From IMG/VR virus record IMGVR_UViG_3300006789_000066, positions 1 to 37,317 of that record: a stretch of 37,317 nucleotides of DNA. One strand, 5' to 3'. This DNA comes from a virus. The notes under the pieces are model-generated. The model did no database searches and was not told the DNA's origin. It saw only the letters and a program-made list of their open reading frames with translations. Each line of letters opens with the position of its first letter. The stretch's first letter is position 1. Positions 6,705 to 13,835 of this stretch are shown piece by piece. A program made the position numbers and the translations under genes.

Positions 6705-7817
6705 TTATCCTACTGTACCTTGAGCTGTTACCTTCAAATTAGCAAGACTCCAACCGCCACCGTCACCACATAAGGTACCATGACCGCAATCTCCACCACT
6801 ATCTTTATACCAATGTGGTTCGTTAATTCCAGGAGACCAATCACCATGATAAGAAGGTGTAAACCACCAACCAACTTCCATAGCGTCTTTCAACTTACTC
6901 ATATCTAATGTATCACTACCAGGGTAAGCTGGTTCGTTCATATCAAATACGACGGCACTCTTTGAACCTTGTGATAAGGTAATGGTCATATTTGTATAAT
7001 CAGCATTAAAGACTACTTCCATATGAAATGAACCTTGATTCGGGTCAATTATATCAACTAAATCATGTACACCAGCTGTACCAGCTGCGGCTTGCATTTC
7101 ATCCCATTCCCAGCAAGGTGTATCAGCTGCTTGGGTAAATGAAACTTCATATCTTTGAGGTCCCTGTTTAGCATCTGCTAAATGCAAAGTGTGCTGAAAC
7201 ATTTTTTGACCATTTGTTTCAATAAAGTCGATTTCATTACAAAACGGGCATGGGTAGCCTGGGTCGCCTGGTTTAGGTTCAAATTCAGCATCACAATAGT
7301 TACCATTTCCTTTAGGTTGTGTGGCACTAGTAACTGCATAAAAAGCTGCATTCAACCAGTCACCTGTAAAATCACCCCGTTGCTTTAAAGCTGTTAAGTC
7401 AATATCAGCTTCTATTTTAGAAATGTTTTTATACCCTACTTTAGAACAAGCTCTTCCTGCTTTTACGTTTCCTGCAGTACCAAAACTAACTCCACCTGTT
7501 TGCACTACCGGATCAGCACCACAATTATTGTAATCAACATCAAATTCTACATCGTATTCTTGATCATCAGAATCGACTGCTTCTTCCTTTTCATCTTGAG
7601 GAAAATAACCAACCCAATAAACATAAGCTTTAGCATTAGGATCTTTAGAATCTGTTTCAAAATCAATTCCATCACCGGCAACGTCTCTAATCCAAATCTG
7701 ACCAGGGCCAAATAAAGTTGCGTTTACAGATGTCGTATTGACTCCCCAACCTTCGGTTAAAGGCAAATGGGCTAAATTATTCTTAAATTCGATGCTTTGA
7801 CTTACATGTTCTTCCAT
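6705..7817 (-). CDS. Late protein resembling clan GH-B glycoside hydrolases (GH7/GH16 fold)
   Basis: 370 aa. The motif CNEIDFIETNG (E195, D197, E200) fits the ExDxxE catalytic motif shared by GH7 and GH16 enzymes, in which the first Glu is the nucleophile and the last the acid/base. Further GH7-like context includes LNAAFYAV (155-162) and NYCDAEF (173-179) upstream, and a C-terminal GGWSLANLKVTAQGT resembling the last strand of the jelly roll. There are nine to ten cysteines, many in the second half, and no signal peptide. A late motif CATAAATA lies eight bases before the start. I infer a virion-associated polysaccharide-binding or -cleaving protein; loss of catalysis (lectin use) remains possible. 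Confidence 0.7.
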   Translation of the reverse strand: MEEHVSQSIEFKNNLAHLPLTEGWGVNTTSVNATLFGPGQIWIRDVAGDGIDFETDSKDPNAKAYVYWVGYFPQDEKEEAVDSDDQEYDVEFDVDYNNCGADPVVQTGGVSFGTAGNVKAGRACSKVGYKNISKIEADIDLTALKQRGDFTGDWLNAAFYAVTSATQPKGNGNYCDAEFEPKPGDPGYPCPFCNEIDFIETNGQKMFQHTLHLADAKQGPQRYEVSFTQAADTPCWEWDEMQAAAGTAGVHDLVDIIDPNQGSFHMEVVFNADYTNMTITLSQGSKSAVVFDMNEPAYPGSDTLDMSKLKDAMEVGWWFTPSYHGDWSPGINEPHWYKDSGGDCGHGTLCGDGGGWSLANLKVTAQGTVG

Positions 7818-7818
7818 A

Positions 7819-7842
7819 GTAAGAGTATTTATGCTCTCTTAC
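7819..7842 (-). promoter_or_regulatory. Late promoter CATAAATA inside an inverted repeat
   Basis: CATAAATA (7826-7833, minus strand) ends eight bases before the ATG at 7817. It is framed by a perfect 7-bp inverted repeat GTAAGAG/CTCTTAC (7819-7825 and 7836-7842). The repeat sits between the stop of the upstream gene (7845) and this start and could form a hairpin in the upstream gene's message. Confidence 0.6.
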
Positions 7843-7844
7843 CG

Positions 7845-8852
7845 TTACGCGTAGTTCTTGAACTCATCCCATACTTTATAGAAACACTTAATATGTGATC
7901 TATCTTCGTCTCCAAAATCTACCCAACTAGGATCTCCTTTAATATCATGGTTCCATTCCTGGAATTCTAAACAAAATTGCTTTCTTAAAACGTGATATGC
8001 AGAAAGTATTATCTCTTCTGTAAAGAAATCAGTTTCTGGTGGTTTAGACTTACATAATAACAATAAAGCTTTTTCATAAAATTTAAAAAATTCTTCAAAT
8101 TCGGATGGGTGTATACCCATAATACCACCTATTACCTGTTCACTTATACAACTATCTTCTTCTGATAGTCCATACTCTTTTTGTAGAAATTTTTGTAGCA
8201 AAGTTACATGGCTGGCATTATACCATAAATTGCCGTGCTTAACACCAATATATTTGTGTTCATCAATAAGATTGTTTATACCTTTTCCTATATCAGGTGT
8301 GTACATATTTTTCTCATTATATGGATAGTAAACTTTTTTGTTGAAGAAGTTATTAATTTCGACGCCACCCATACTTCTTGGGTTTAGTCCCCAGTGAGTT
8401 ATACCAGAATCAACCCAAAGAAAATTATCTGTATCATACGGGTTATCATCTGCCACTTCTTTAACCCAATACATTTTTCTATGACATAATATTTCACATC
8501 TTGCATGAAAGAAACCTGGTTCGTCTGGATTATCTTTTTGTCTTTCTTTAGTCTCTTTTTCTTGCCATTTAATTGTTCTTTTTCTATGAGTACCTATCTG
8601 TTTTTTAAATTTAAAATCACCTATCTCGCTTACTACAAGTTTATGCTTATTAGGGTGTTCTATATACTCAAGATAGTCGAAATATTTTTTAAGTTTTGGA
8701 TAACCTCTTTTATCGCAATATACAACCGTGGGTAGATTAAAATTATATATATTTTGAAAAGACGAGAAATAATATTGTTCTTGCCAACACCTACCTCCGA
8801 ACTCTCCTTCTCTTTCACCGTAATATATTGCTGTAACAAGTGTTGTACTCAT
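7845..8852 (-). CDS. HtrL/YibB-family glycosyltransferase-like protein
   Basis: 335 aa. The start TLVTAIYYGEREGEFGGR, the YYFSSFQNIYNFNLPTVVYCD segment (about 27-47) and ILCHRKMYWVKEV...NPYDTDNFLWVDSGITHWG (about 121-155) are the pattern of the HtrL/YibB family, whose members lie in LPS and surface-sugar gene clusters and are thought to be GT-A-like transferases. The acidic WVDSG motif is the likely metal site. No signal peptide. A TATAAT hexamer (8861-8866, minus) stands eight bases before its ATG, but there is no matching -35 and no NATAAATA, so timing is unclear. It is divergent from gene 47 and followed by the late GH-like gene. Confidence 0.75.
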   Translation of the reverse strand: MSTTLVTAIYYGEREGEFGGRCWQEQYYFSSFQNIYNFNLPTVVYCDKRGYPKLKKYFDYLEYIEHPNKHKLVVSEIGDFKFKKQIGTHRKRTIKWQEKETKERQKDNPDEPGFFHARCEILCHRKMYWVKEVADDNPYDTDNFLWVDSGITHWGLNPRSMGGVEINNFFNKKVYYPYNEKNMYTPDIGKGINNLIDEHKYIGVKHGNLWYNASHVTLLQKFLQKEYGLSEEDSCISEQVIGGIMGIHPSEFEEFFKFYEKALLLLCKSKPPETDFFTEEIILSAYHVLRKQFCLEFQEWNHDIKGDPSWVDFGDEDRSHIKCFYKVWDEFKNYA

Positions 8853-8870
8853 TTGTAATTATTATATCAT
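8843..8870 (+). promoter_or_regulatory. Sigma70-like promoter of gene 47
   Basis: TTGTAC (8843-8848), 16-base spacer, TATCAT (8865-8870), then seven bases to the GTG at 8878. The same TTGTAC -35 precedes gene 45, and the same TATCAT -10 precedes gene 41. The -35 overlaps the start codon of the divergent gene. Confidence 0.6.
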
Positions 8871-8877
8871 ATTTACA

Positions 8878-9939
8878 GTGAGCTCTGTAGATTTCAAACA
8901 ACCTAAAATCTGTTGTATTTCAGATATTCATTTAGGTGTACATCAAAACAACAGTAGTTGGCATAAGATACTTTTAGATTGGGCAAATTGGCTCAACGGA
9001 GAACTTCAAAAAAGAAAAATAAAAGACATAATGATATGTGGAGACCTATTTCATTATAGGGACGAAATTGCCGTTAACAGTCTTCATGTTGCTAATGAAT
9101 TTTTTGATATTCTTCAATCGTATAACATTGTTCTAATAACAGGTAACCATGATTGTTATTATAAAGACAATAGTCTTGTTAACTCTTTATCTATCTTAAA
9201 AGGTAGACCCAACTTAAACATAATAGATGAGTACTGTAATCAAACTCTTTTTGATAAAGACGTTACTTTTTGTCCATGGGGTACAAAAATAAGCGATATT
9301 AAACCTAACAGTGATATTATATTTGGACATTTCGAGTTATTAGACTTTAAAATGAACAATTTTAAGGTTTGTGATCATGGTGATTCACCTCAACAAATAT
9401 TACAAAAAGGAAGCAAGGTTATTACAGGTCATTTTCACTTACGTGATAAACGAAAATATAAAAATGGTGAAATTTTATACTTAGGAAACCCTTTTGAAAT
9501 GGATTTTGGTGATGCTGGTAGTACAAAAGGGTGGTATGAACTAGATTTTAATACTTTAGAAACAACATTTCATTTAAACAATATATCCCCAAAACATATT
9601 AAACTACCCTTAAGTGAACTTATAAAGCATGATGGTATAACAGATGAATTAAAGAGCACCGTTAAGGGTAATATTATTAAATTAGTGGTGGACAAAAATA
9701 TACAAGCCGACGATTTGGATATAATAATGGTTTGTTTGAATAACCTTAAACCTTTTACGATTAACGTTGATTACGAAATTAATTTTAATAAGTTTTCTGT
9801 AGAAGGTGAAGTAGAATACGAATATTCGGGTGTCGACTATGAAACAGCTATCACCGATTTTGTTAGCATGTTAGATATTAACAATAAGAAAGACGTTATA
9901 CAGTATACAATAGATTTATATAAATCATGCAAGGAATAG
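8878..9939 (+). CDS. 47: gp47 recombination nuclease subunit (SbcD/Mre11-like)
   Basis: 353 aa (T4 gp47 is 339 aa). It is a calcineurin-like phosphoesterase that with gp46 resects DNA ends for recombination-dependent replication. Metal-binding motifs are visible in order: SDIHLG (about 15-20), GDLFHYRDE (about 59-67), GNHDC (about 97-101), IIFGHFEL (about 142-149) and TGHFHLRDK (about 182-190), followed by the GNPFEMDFGD segment typical of phage gp47. The start is GTG, chosen because the promoter ends seven bases upstream. The last codons overlap the next gene by 13 bases. Confidence 0.92.
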   Translation: MSSVDFKQPKICCISDIHLGVHQNNSSWHKILLDWANWLNGELQKRKIKDIMICGDLFHYRDEIAVNSLHVANEFFDILQSYNIVLITGNHDCYYKDNSLVNSLSILKGRPNLNIIDEYCNQTLFDKDVTFCPWGTKISDIKPNSDIIFGHFELLDFKMNNFKVCDHGDSPQQILQKGSKVITGHFHLRDKRKYKNGEILYLGNPFEMDFGDAGSTKGWYELDFNTLETTFHLNNISPKHIKLPLSELIKHDGITDELKSTVKGNIIKLVVDKNIQADDLDIIMVCLNNLKPFTINVDYEINFNKFSVEGEVEYEYSGVDYETAITDFVSMLDINNKKDVIQYTIDLYKSCKE

Positions 9940-10691
9940 GTATAGTATTATTTACATTAGGTGGTAAAAACCTTAAGAGAGCCATGCGTGGCTTGACAGA
10001 GTTTTTAGATAACACCGTTATTGTTAATGACGGTAAAAAGGAATCAATAGACGAAAGCAAAGTAAAGAAATATATCAAACCTGCTTTTGTAAAATATCCA
10101 TCTGCTTGTTATAATTTGGGTATTAGAGAACTTCTCAAAGACGAATCAATAGAACATATTTTTATAGTTCATGATACCATCGAAGTTATTGACGATACGT
10201 TGTTTCAAGACTATATTGATGTAGCAAACAAAACAAATTTAAAAACTCTTTATTTTTGTTCACCTTCTGATGATCCTAGAGGTACTTTCGATAATGAAAG
10301 ACTAAAAATCAATATTGGCAAAGACAAAGAAATCACCCTTAACATGGGAACGTCGGGTGACTTGGTTTATATTCATAAAGACGTCTTTAAAAAGGTGGGG
10401 TTCTTTGATGAAAGATTTAGAGCTGCTGTAGAATGGTCTGATTTCTGTTATAGGGTTTCACAAAAAAATCTTTCTACACCCTTTCTTTGGTTCCCTCATT
10501 TAGACTGGGCTAGATCTAAGATGATTGTTTCAGATAATGCAGAAATGTATTCAGACAGCGTGGAAGATAGAATAATAAGAGGGTTAAAACTATTCCATAT
10601 GAAGTATAAATGTCAGATTAGTGAATTAATTGATACATACTCTAAAAAAGACGTTATTAATAAACTAAAAAACAAAACTAGATCTTCTTAG
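9927..10691 (+). CDS. GT2-like glycosyltransferase
   Basis: 254 aa, lying between gene 47 and gene 46. The sequence IEHIFIVHDTIEVIDDTLF (about 72-90) has the strand plus acidic motif where GT-A enzymes bind metal and nucleotide sugar, and GFFDERFRAAVEWSDFCYRV (about 152-171) is the typical GT2 second half, the E-W-SDF segment corresponding to the catalytic-base (ED/EW..D) motif. It has no membrane helix. The start overlaps gp47 by 13 bases, so it is co-translated with the nuclease subunit, which places it in the early/middle transcription programme. Substrate unknown. Confidence 0.7.
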   Translation: MQGIGIVLFTLGGKNLKRAMRGLTEFLDNTVIVNDGKKESIDESKVKKYIKPAFVKYPSACYNLGIRELLKDESIEHIFIVHDTIEVIDDTLFQDYIDVANKTNLKTLYFCSPSDDPRGTFDNERLKINIGKDKEITLNMGTSGDLVYIHKDVFKKVGFFDERFRAAVEWSDFCYRVSQKNLSTPFLWFPHLDWARSKMIVSDNAEMYSDSVEDRIIRGLKLFHMKYKCQISELIDTYSKKDVINKLKNKTRSS

Positions 10692-10700
10692 TATTTTGTT

Positions 10701-10706
10701 TATAAT
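10701..10706 (+). promoter_or_regulatory. -10 element of gene 46
   Basis: TATAAT, eight bases before the gene 46 ATG. The hexamer 16 bases upstream (TAGATC) is a poor -35, so this may be weak or activator-dependent. Confidence 0.35.
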
Positions 10707-10714
10707 TAAATCTA

Positions 10715-12535
10715 ATGAAGCAAATCTTCTTCGAAGAAGTCTCTATTCAAAACTTTCTTTCTGTTGGTAACGATCCAGTAAAAGTCCAATTTAACCGTGG
10801 ATTTAATATTATCACTGGTTCCAACAAGGATAAAGAAGATAGGCGTAACGGTGTCGGTAAAAGTACAATTGCAGATTCAATTAATTTTGCTGTCTTTGGT
10901 TCAACGTTAAGAGAATTAAAGAAAGAACTCATTCAGAACAACTTAACTAACGAAACTTGTTCTGTTACTTTAACTTTTAAAGTTGTTACACCTCAAGATA
11001 CAAATAGTTATACCATAAGTCGTACTATTTCACCATCTAAATGTTACATTTACAAAAATGAACAAGATATAACAAGAGACTCCATTATAAACACCAACGA
11101 ATATATTAAAGAACTTATCAATTGTTCAGAAGATGTTTTTCAAAACTGTGTAATCATGACAGTTAACAATACTGTACCATTCATGGCAAAGAAAAAAGTC
11201 GAAAAAAGAAAATTTATTGAAGGTATTTTTAATTTAGAAATTTTTAGTAACATGATTTCTAATCTTCGTAACGACTATAATGAAACTAAAAAGGATTTTG
11301 ATATAGAATCTACACGATATGATGAAAATAGTAGTACGCTGGATAACTTTAAACAACAAAGACAAAATTTGCTTGGAGAACGAAATCAAAAAGTAACAAA
11401 ATATAAAAATAGACAAGAAGATAATAAAAGAGCTCTTCTAGATATTAAAAGCAAAATAAAAACTATTGAAAGAGACGCTATCGAACAGAATGAAGAGCTA
11501 ATTGTTAAAATAGAAAATAAAATTAAGGGTTTAGACGCACAAAGAGCTGATAAACAAACCCGTATTGGTAGAATTGCAGGACTTAAATCACAAGTAGAAG
11601 ATATGTTATCTAAAATAGGTACCGATAAAGATACTTGCCCCACATGTCTTCGTGAAATAGACGAAAAACATATTGATCATATAAACAATGAAAAGAAAGC
11701 TATTGAAGATAAAATTTCTGGCTATGAAAAAGAAATAATCGAAGTAAAAGAACAAATTACCGAGATTTCTGAATTAGAAAATAAGCTTACAAGCGGTATA
11801 CATAAGATTAGAAATAAAATAAAAACTATCAATAATGATATGTCTGATCAAAAAGTATTGAAACAAAAAGCTAAACAACTTTTAGAATGGCAACAACAAT
11901 TAAAACTCGATATTAAAGAGTTAAAAACAGGGGACAGTAATTTAGATGATATAATAGACGAATATATTGGTAAAGTTAAAGAAATAAAAACCAAACTTGA
12001 TAGTGTAAAAAGAAAAATCAATATGCTTGATGTTGTAAAGTATGTTGTATCAGAAGAAGGGGTTAAATCATACATTGTCAAAAAAATACTAACTGTCTTT
12101 AATCAAAAGCTAGCTTATTATTTGAAAAAAATGGATAGTAATTGTGTTTGCATTTTTAATGAATATTTTGAAGAACAAATAATAAACGAAAAGAATAAAA
12201 TTTGTTCATATTTTAATTTTTCTGGAGCTGAAAGAAAAAATATTGATTTGGCTTGCTTATTTGCTTTTATGGATATAAGAAGGCTTCAAGGTGATGTTGC
12301 TTTTAATTTTAGTATGTATGACGAGCTTTTTGATAGTAGTTTAGATGAGAAAGGAGTCGATTTAGTTACTACTATATTAAGAGAACGTGTAGAAAAGTAT
12401 AATGAATGTGTATATGTTATTAGTCATAGAAAAGAGAGCGTTAAAGCTGCTACAGGGGAGGTTATTTACTTGGAAAAGACAAATGGTATAACCCGAAAAG
12501 TAGAATATCGAGAAATTGATAAAGATTTAGAGTAA
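10715..12535 (+). CDS. 46: gp46 recombination nuclease ATPase (SbcC/Rad50-like)
   Basis: 606 aa (T4 gp46 is 560 aa). ABC-type ATPase that drives gp47. Order of features: N-terminal Walker A RRNGVGKST (about 43-51), a long coiled coil (about 185-470) interrupted by the zinc hook CPTC (about 308-311 in DTCPTCLREID), then the ABC signature in NFSGAERKNIDLA (about 503-515) and Walker B/D-loop MYDELFDSSLDEKG (about 536-549), with a final His switch in VISHR. All catalytic elements are present, so it is intact. It is separated from gene 47 by the GT2-like gene, an insertion relative to the usual adjacent pair. Confidence 0.93.
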   Translation: MKQIFFEEVSIQNFLSVGNDPVKVQFNRGFNIITGSNKDKEDRRNGVGKSTIADSINFAVFGSTLRELKKELIQNNLTNETCSVTLTFKVVTPQDTNSYTISRTISPSKCYIYKNEQDITRDSIINTNEYIKELINCSEDVFQNCVIMTVNNTVPFMAKKKVEKRKFIEGIFNLEIFSNMISNLRNDYNETKKDFDIESTRYDENSSTLDNFKQQRQNLLGERNQKVTKYKNRQEDNKRALLDIKSKIKTIERDAIEQNEELIVKIENKIKGLDAQRADKQTRIGRIAGLKSQVEDMLSKIGTDKDTCPTCLREIDEKHIDHINNEKKAIEDKISGYEKEIIEVKEQITEISELENKLTSGIHKIRNKIKTINNDMSDQKVLKQKAKQLLEWQQQLKLDIKELKTGDSNLDDIIDEYIGKVKEIKTKLDSVKRKINMLDVVKYVVSEEGVKSYIVKKILTVFNQKLAYYLKKMDSNCVCIFNEYFEEQIINEKNKICSYFNFSGAERKNIDLACLFAFMDIRRLQGDVAFNFSMYDELFDSSLDEKGVDLVTTILRERVEKYNECVYVISHRKESVKAATGEVIYLEKTNGITRKVEYREIDKDLE

Positions 12536-12543
12536 AATAAATA
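12536..12543 (+). promoter_or_regulatory. Late promoter motif AATAAATA on the plus strand
   Basis: AATAAATA starts one base after the gene 46 stop and ends eight bases before the ATG at 12552. It is the only exact NATAAATA so placed on the plus strand inside the replication block, and suggests that the following glycosyltransferase is made late. Confidence 0.5.
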
Positions 12544-12551
12544 CGACAACA

Positions 12552-13799
12552 ATGTTTCAAACCCCCTTTCAAAACTCACCAAGACCTTTTGGATCAGCAA
12601 ACCCTTTTCAAAGTAATTTTACAGTTGGTGGTAAAGCGTTACCTGCTCAAGAACCATCGAAGGTGCCAGATGTAGCTCATGCTGGGCAAATTCCTCGGTT
12701 TATGAATTATGTAGCTGATTATGGTGGGTGTGGGTTTTGGAGAGTACTTTGGCCAGAATATCTATTAAATGCAAGCGGTAAATGCATGGTACATACATCT
12801 ACTTGCATGACGATGGACCCACAACACTATAGGCATTGTAAAGCATTAAAAATACAAAGACAAGCATCTGAAGATCATTATAAATTTACCCAACATTTAA
12901 AAGCAATTGCTGATAAACTGGAATTTAGATTAATTTACGAAATAGATGATATACCATTTAGAGAAGATATACCAGATTATAACAAATATAAATTTGCTTT
13001 TACAGATGATGATATAAGAGAAAATATTCAGAAGATTATGGAGTTATGTGATGAAATGACTGTTACATGTGAATTCATGAAAGATTATTTCACAGATAAA
13101 TTAGGGGGTAAATTACCTATTACAGTTATACCCAACTGCGTACCTAAATTCTGGATGGGTAATTATTACAATAGAGATAAAATTGAAAGAGATTACGAAA
13201 AATATAAACGCAAACCGAGAGTCGTTTGGTCGGGTTCGGGTGCACATATTGACGTTGATCAAAGAGTTAAAGGTAAAGATGATTTCCATCATATAAATGA
13301 TGCAGTAAAGAAAACAATAAATGATTTTCAATGGGTGTTTATGGGAGCAGTACCCCGTGAATTAGTACCTTATGTTGAAAACGGTAAAATAGAATTTCAC
13401 CCTTGGGCTGAACTTTTTAATTATCCAGAAAAAGTTTATACACTAAATGGTAATATGATGATTGCTCCGCTTCAAGATAATAATTTCAACAAATCAAAAA
13501 GTGATTTAAAATATCTTGAAGCTGGTTGTTTTGGCTTGCCTATTGCATGTCAAGATATTTGTACATATAAAAACGCTCCAATCAGATTTAATACCGGGGA
13601 TGAAATGGTTGATCAGATAAAAGCCGTGTTAGGTGACGAAAGACGGTTTATAAAAGAATCCGTCGGTGGTAGAAATTTTGCGGAGTCAAGATTTTTAGAA
13701 AAAGAAGAAAATATTGGAAAGTTTTTCGAGTCATATCAGTTTGCATATGGTTCTCCTCAACGTAAATACCTCAATTCTTTAGATGTTAACAAAGTTTAG
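12552..13799 (+). CDS. GT4-like (GT-B) glycosyltransferase
   Basis: 415 aa. The N-terminal about 45 residues are a Pro/Phe/Asn-rich, low-complexity segment (FQTPFQNSPRPFGSANPFQ). The enzyme part follows: YEIDDIPF (about 129-136), VTCEFMKDYF (about 168-177) and VIPNCVPKFW (about 192-201) match the first Rossmann domain of GT4 enzymes, and RVVWSGSGAH (about 224-233) opens the second. The donor-binding end SDLKYLEAGCFGLPIAC (about 316-332) corresponds to the family's E-x-x-A-x-G-x-P motif. It probably transfers a sugar from a nucleotide donor in the cytoplasm. A late promoter motif at 12536 suggests action on virion or surface at the assembly stage. Confidence 0.75.
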   Translation: MFQTPFQNSPRPFGSANPFQSNFTVGGKALPAQEPSKVPDVAHAGQIPRFMNYVADYGGCGFWRVLWPEYLLNASGKCMVHTSTCMTMDPQHYRHCKALKIQRQASEDHYKFTQHLKAIADKLEFRLIYEIDDIPFREDIPDYNKYKFAFTDDDIRENIQKIMELCDEMTVTCEFMKDYFTDKLGGKLPITVIPNCVPKFWMGNYYNRDKIERDYEKYKRKPRVVWSGSGAHIDVDQRVKGKDDFHHINDAVKKTINDFQWVFMGAVPRELVPYVENGKIEFHPWAELFNYPEKVYTLNGNMMIAPLQDNNFNKSKSDLKYLEAGCFGLPIACQDICTYKNAPIRFNTGDEMVDQIKAVLGDERRFIKESVGGRNFAESRFLEKEENIGKFFESYQFAYGSPQRKYLNSLDVNKV

Positions 13800-13827
13800 T
13801 TGAAACATTCGCAGATTAATCTATAAT
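13800..13827 (+). promoter_or_regulatory. Sigma70-like promoter of gene 43
   Basis: TTGAAA (13800-13805), 16-base spacer, TATAAT (13822-13827), eight bases to the ATG at 13836. Close to consensus, predicting a leaderless polymerase message. Confidence 0.75.
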
Positions 13828-13835
13828 AAATCTGT

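Noticed and set aside
8861-8866. TATAAT on the minus strand as a full promoter of the HtrL-like gene
   Set aside because: No -35 hexamer at 15-18 bases upstream and no NATAAATA; kept only as a remark in the gene entry.
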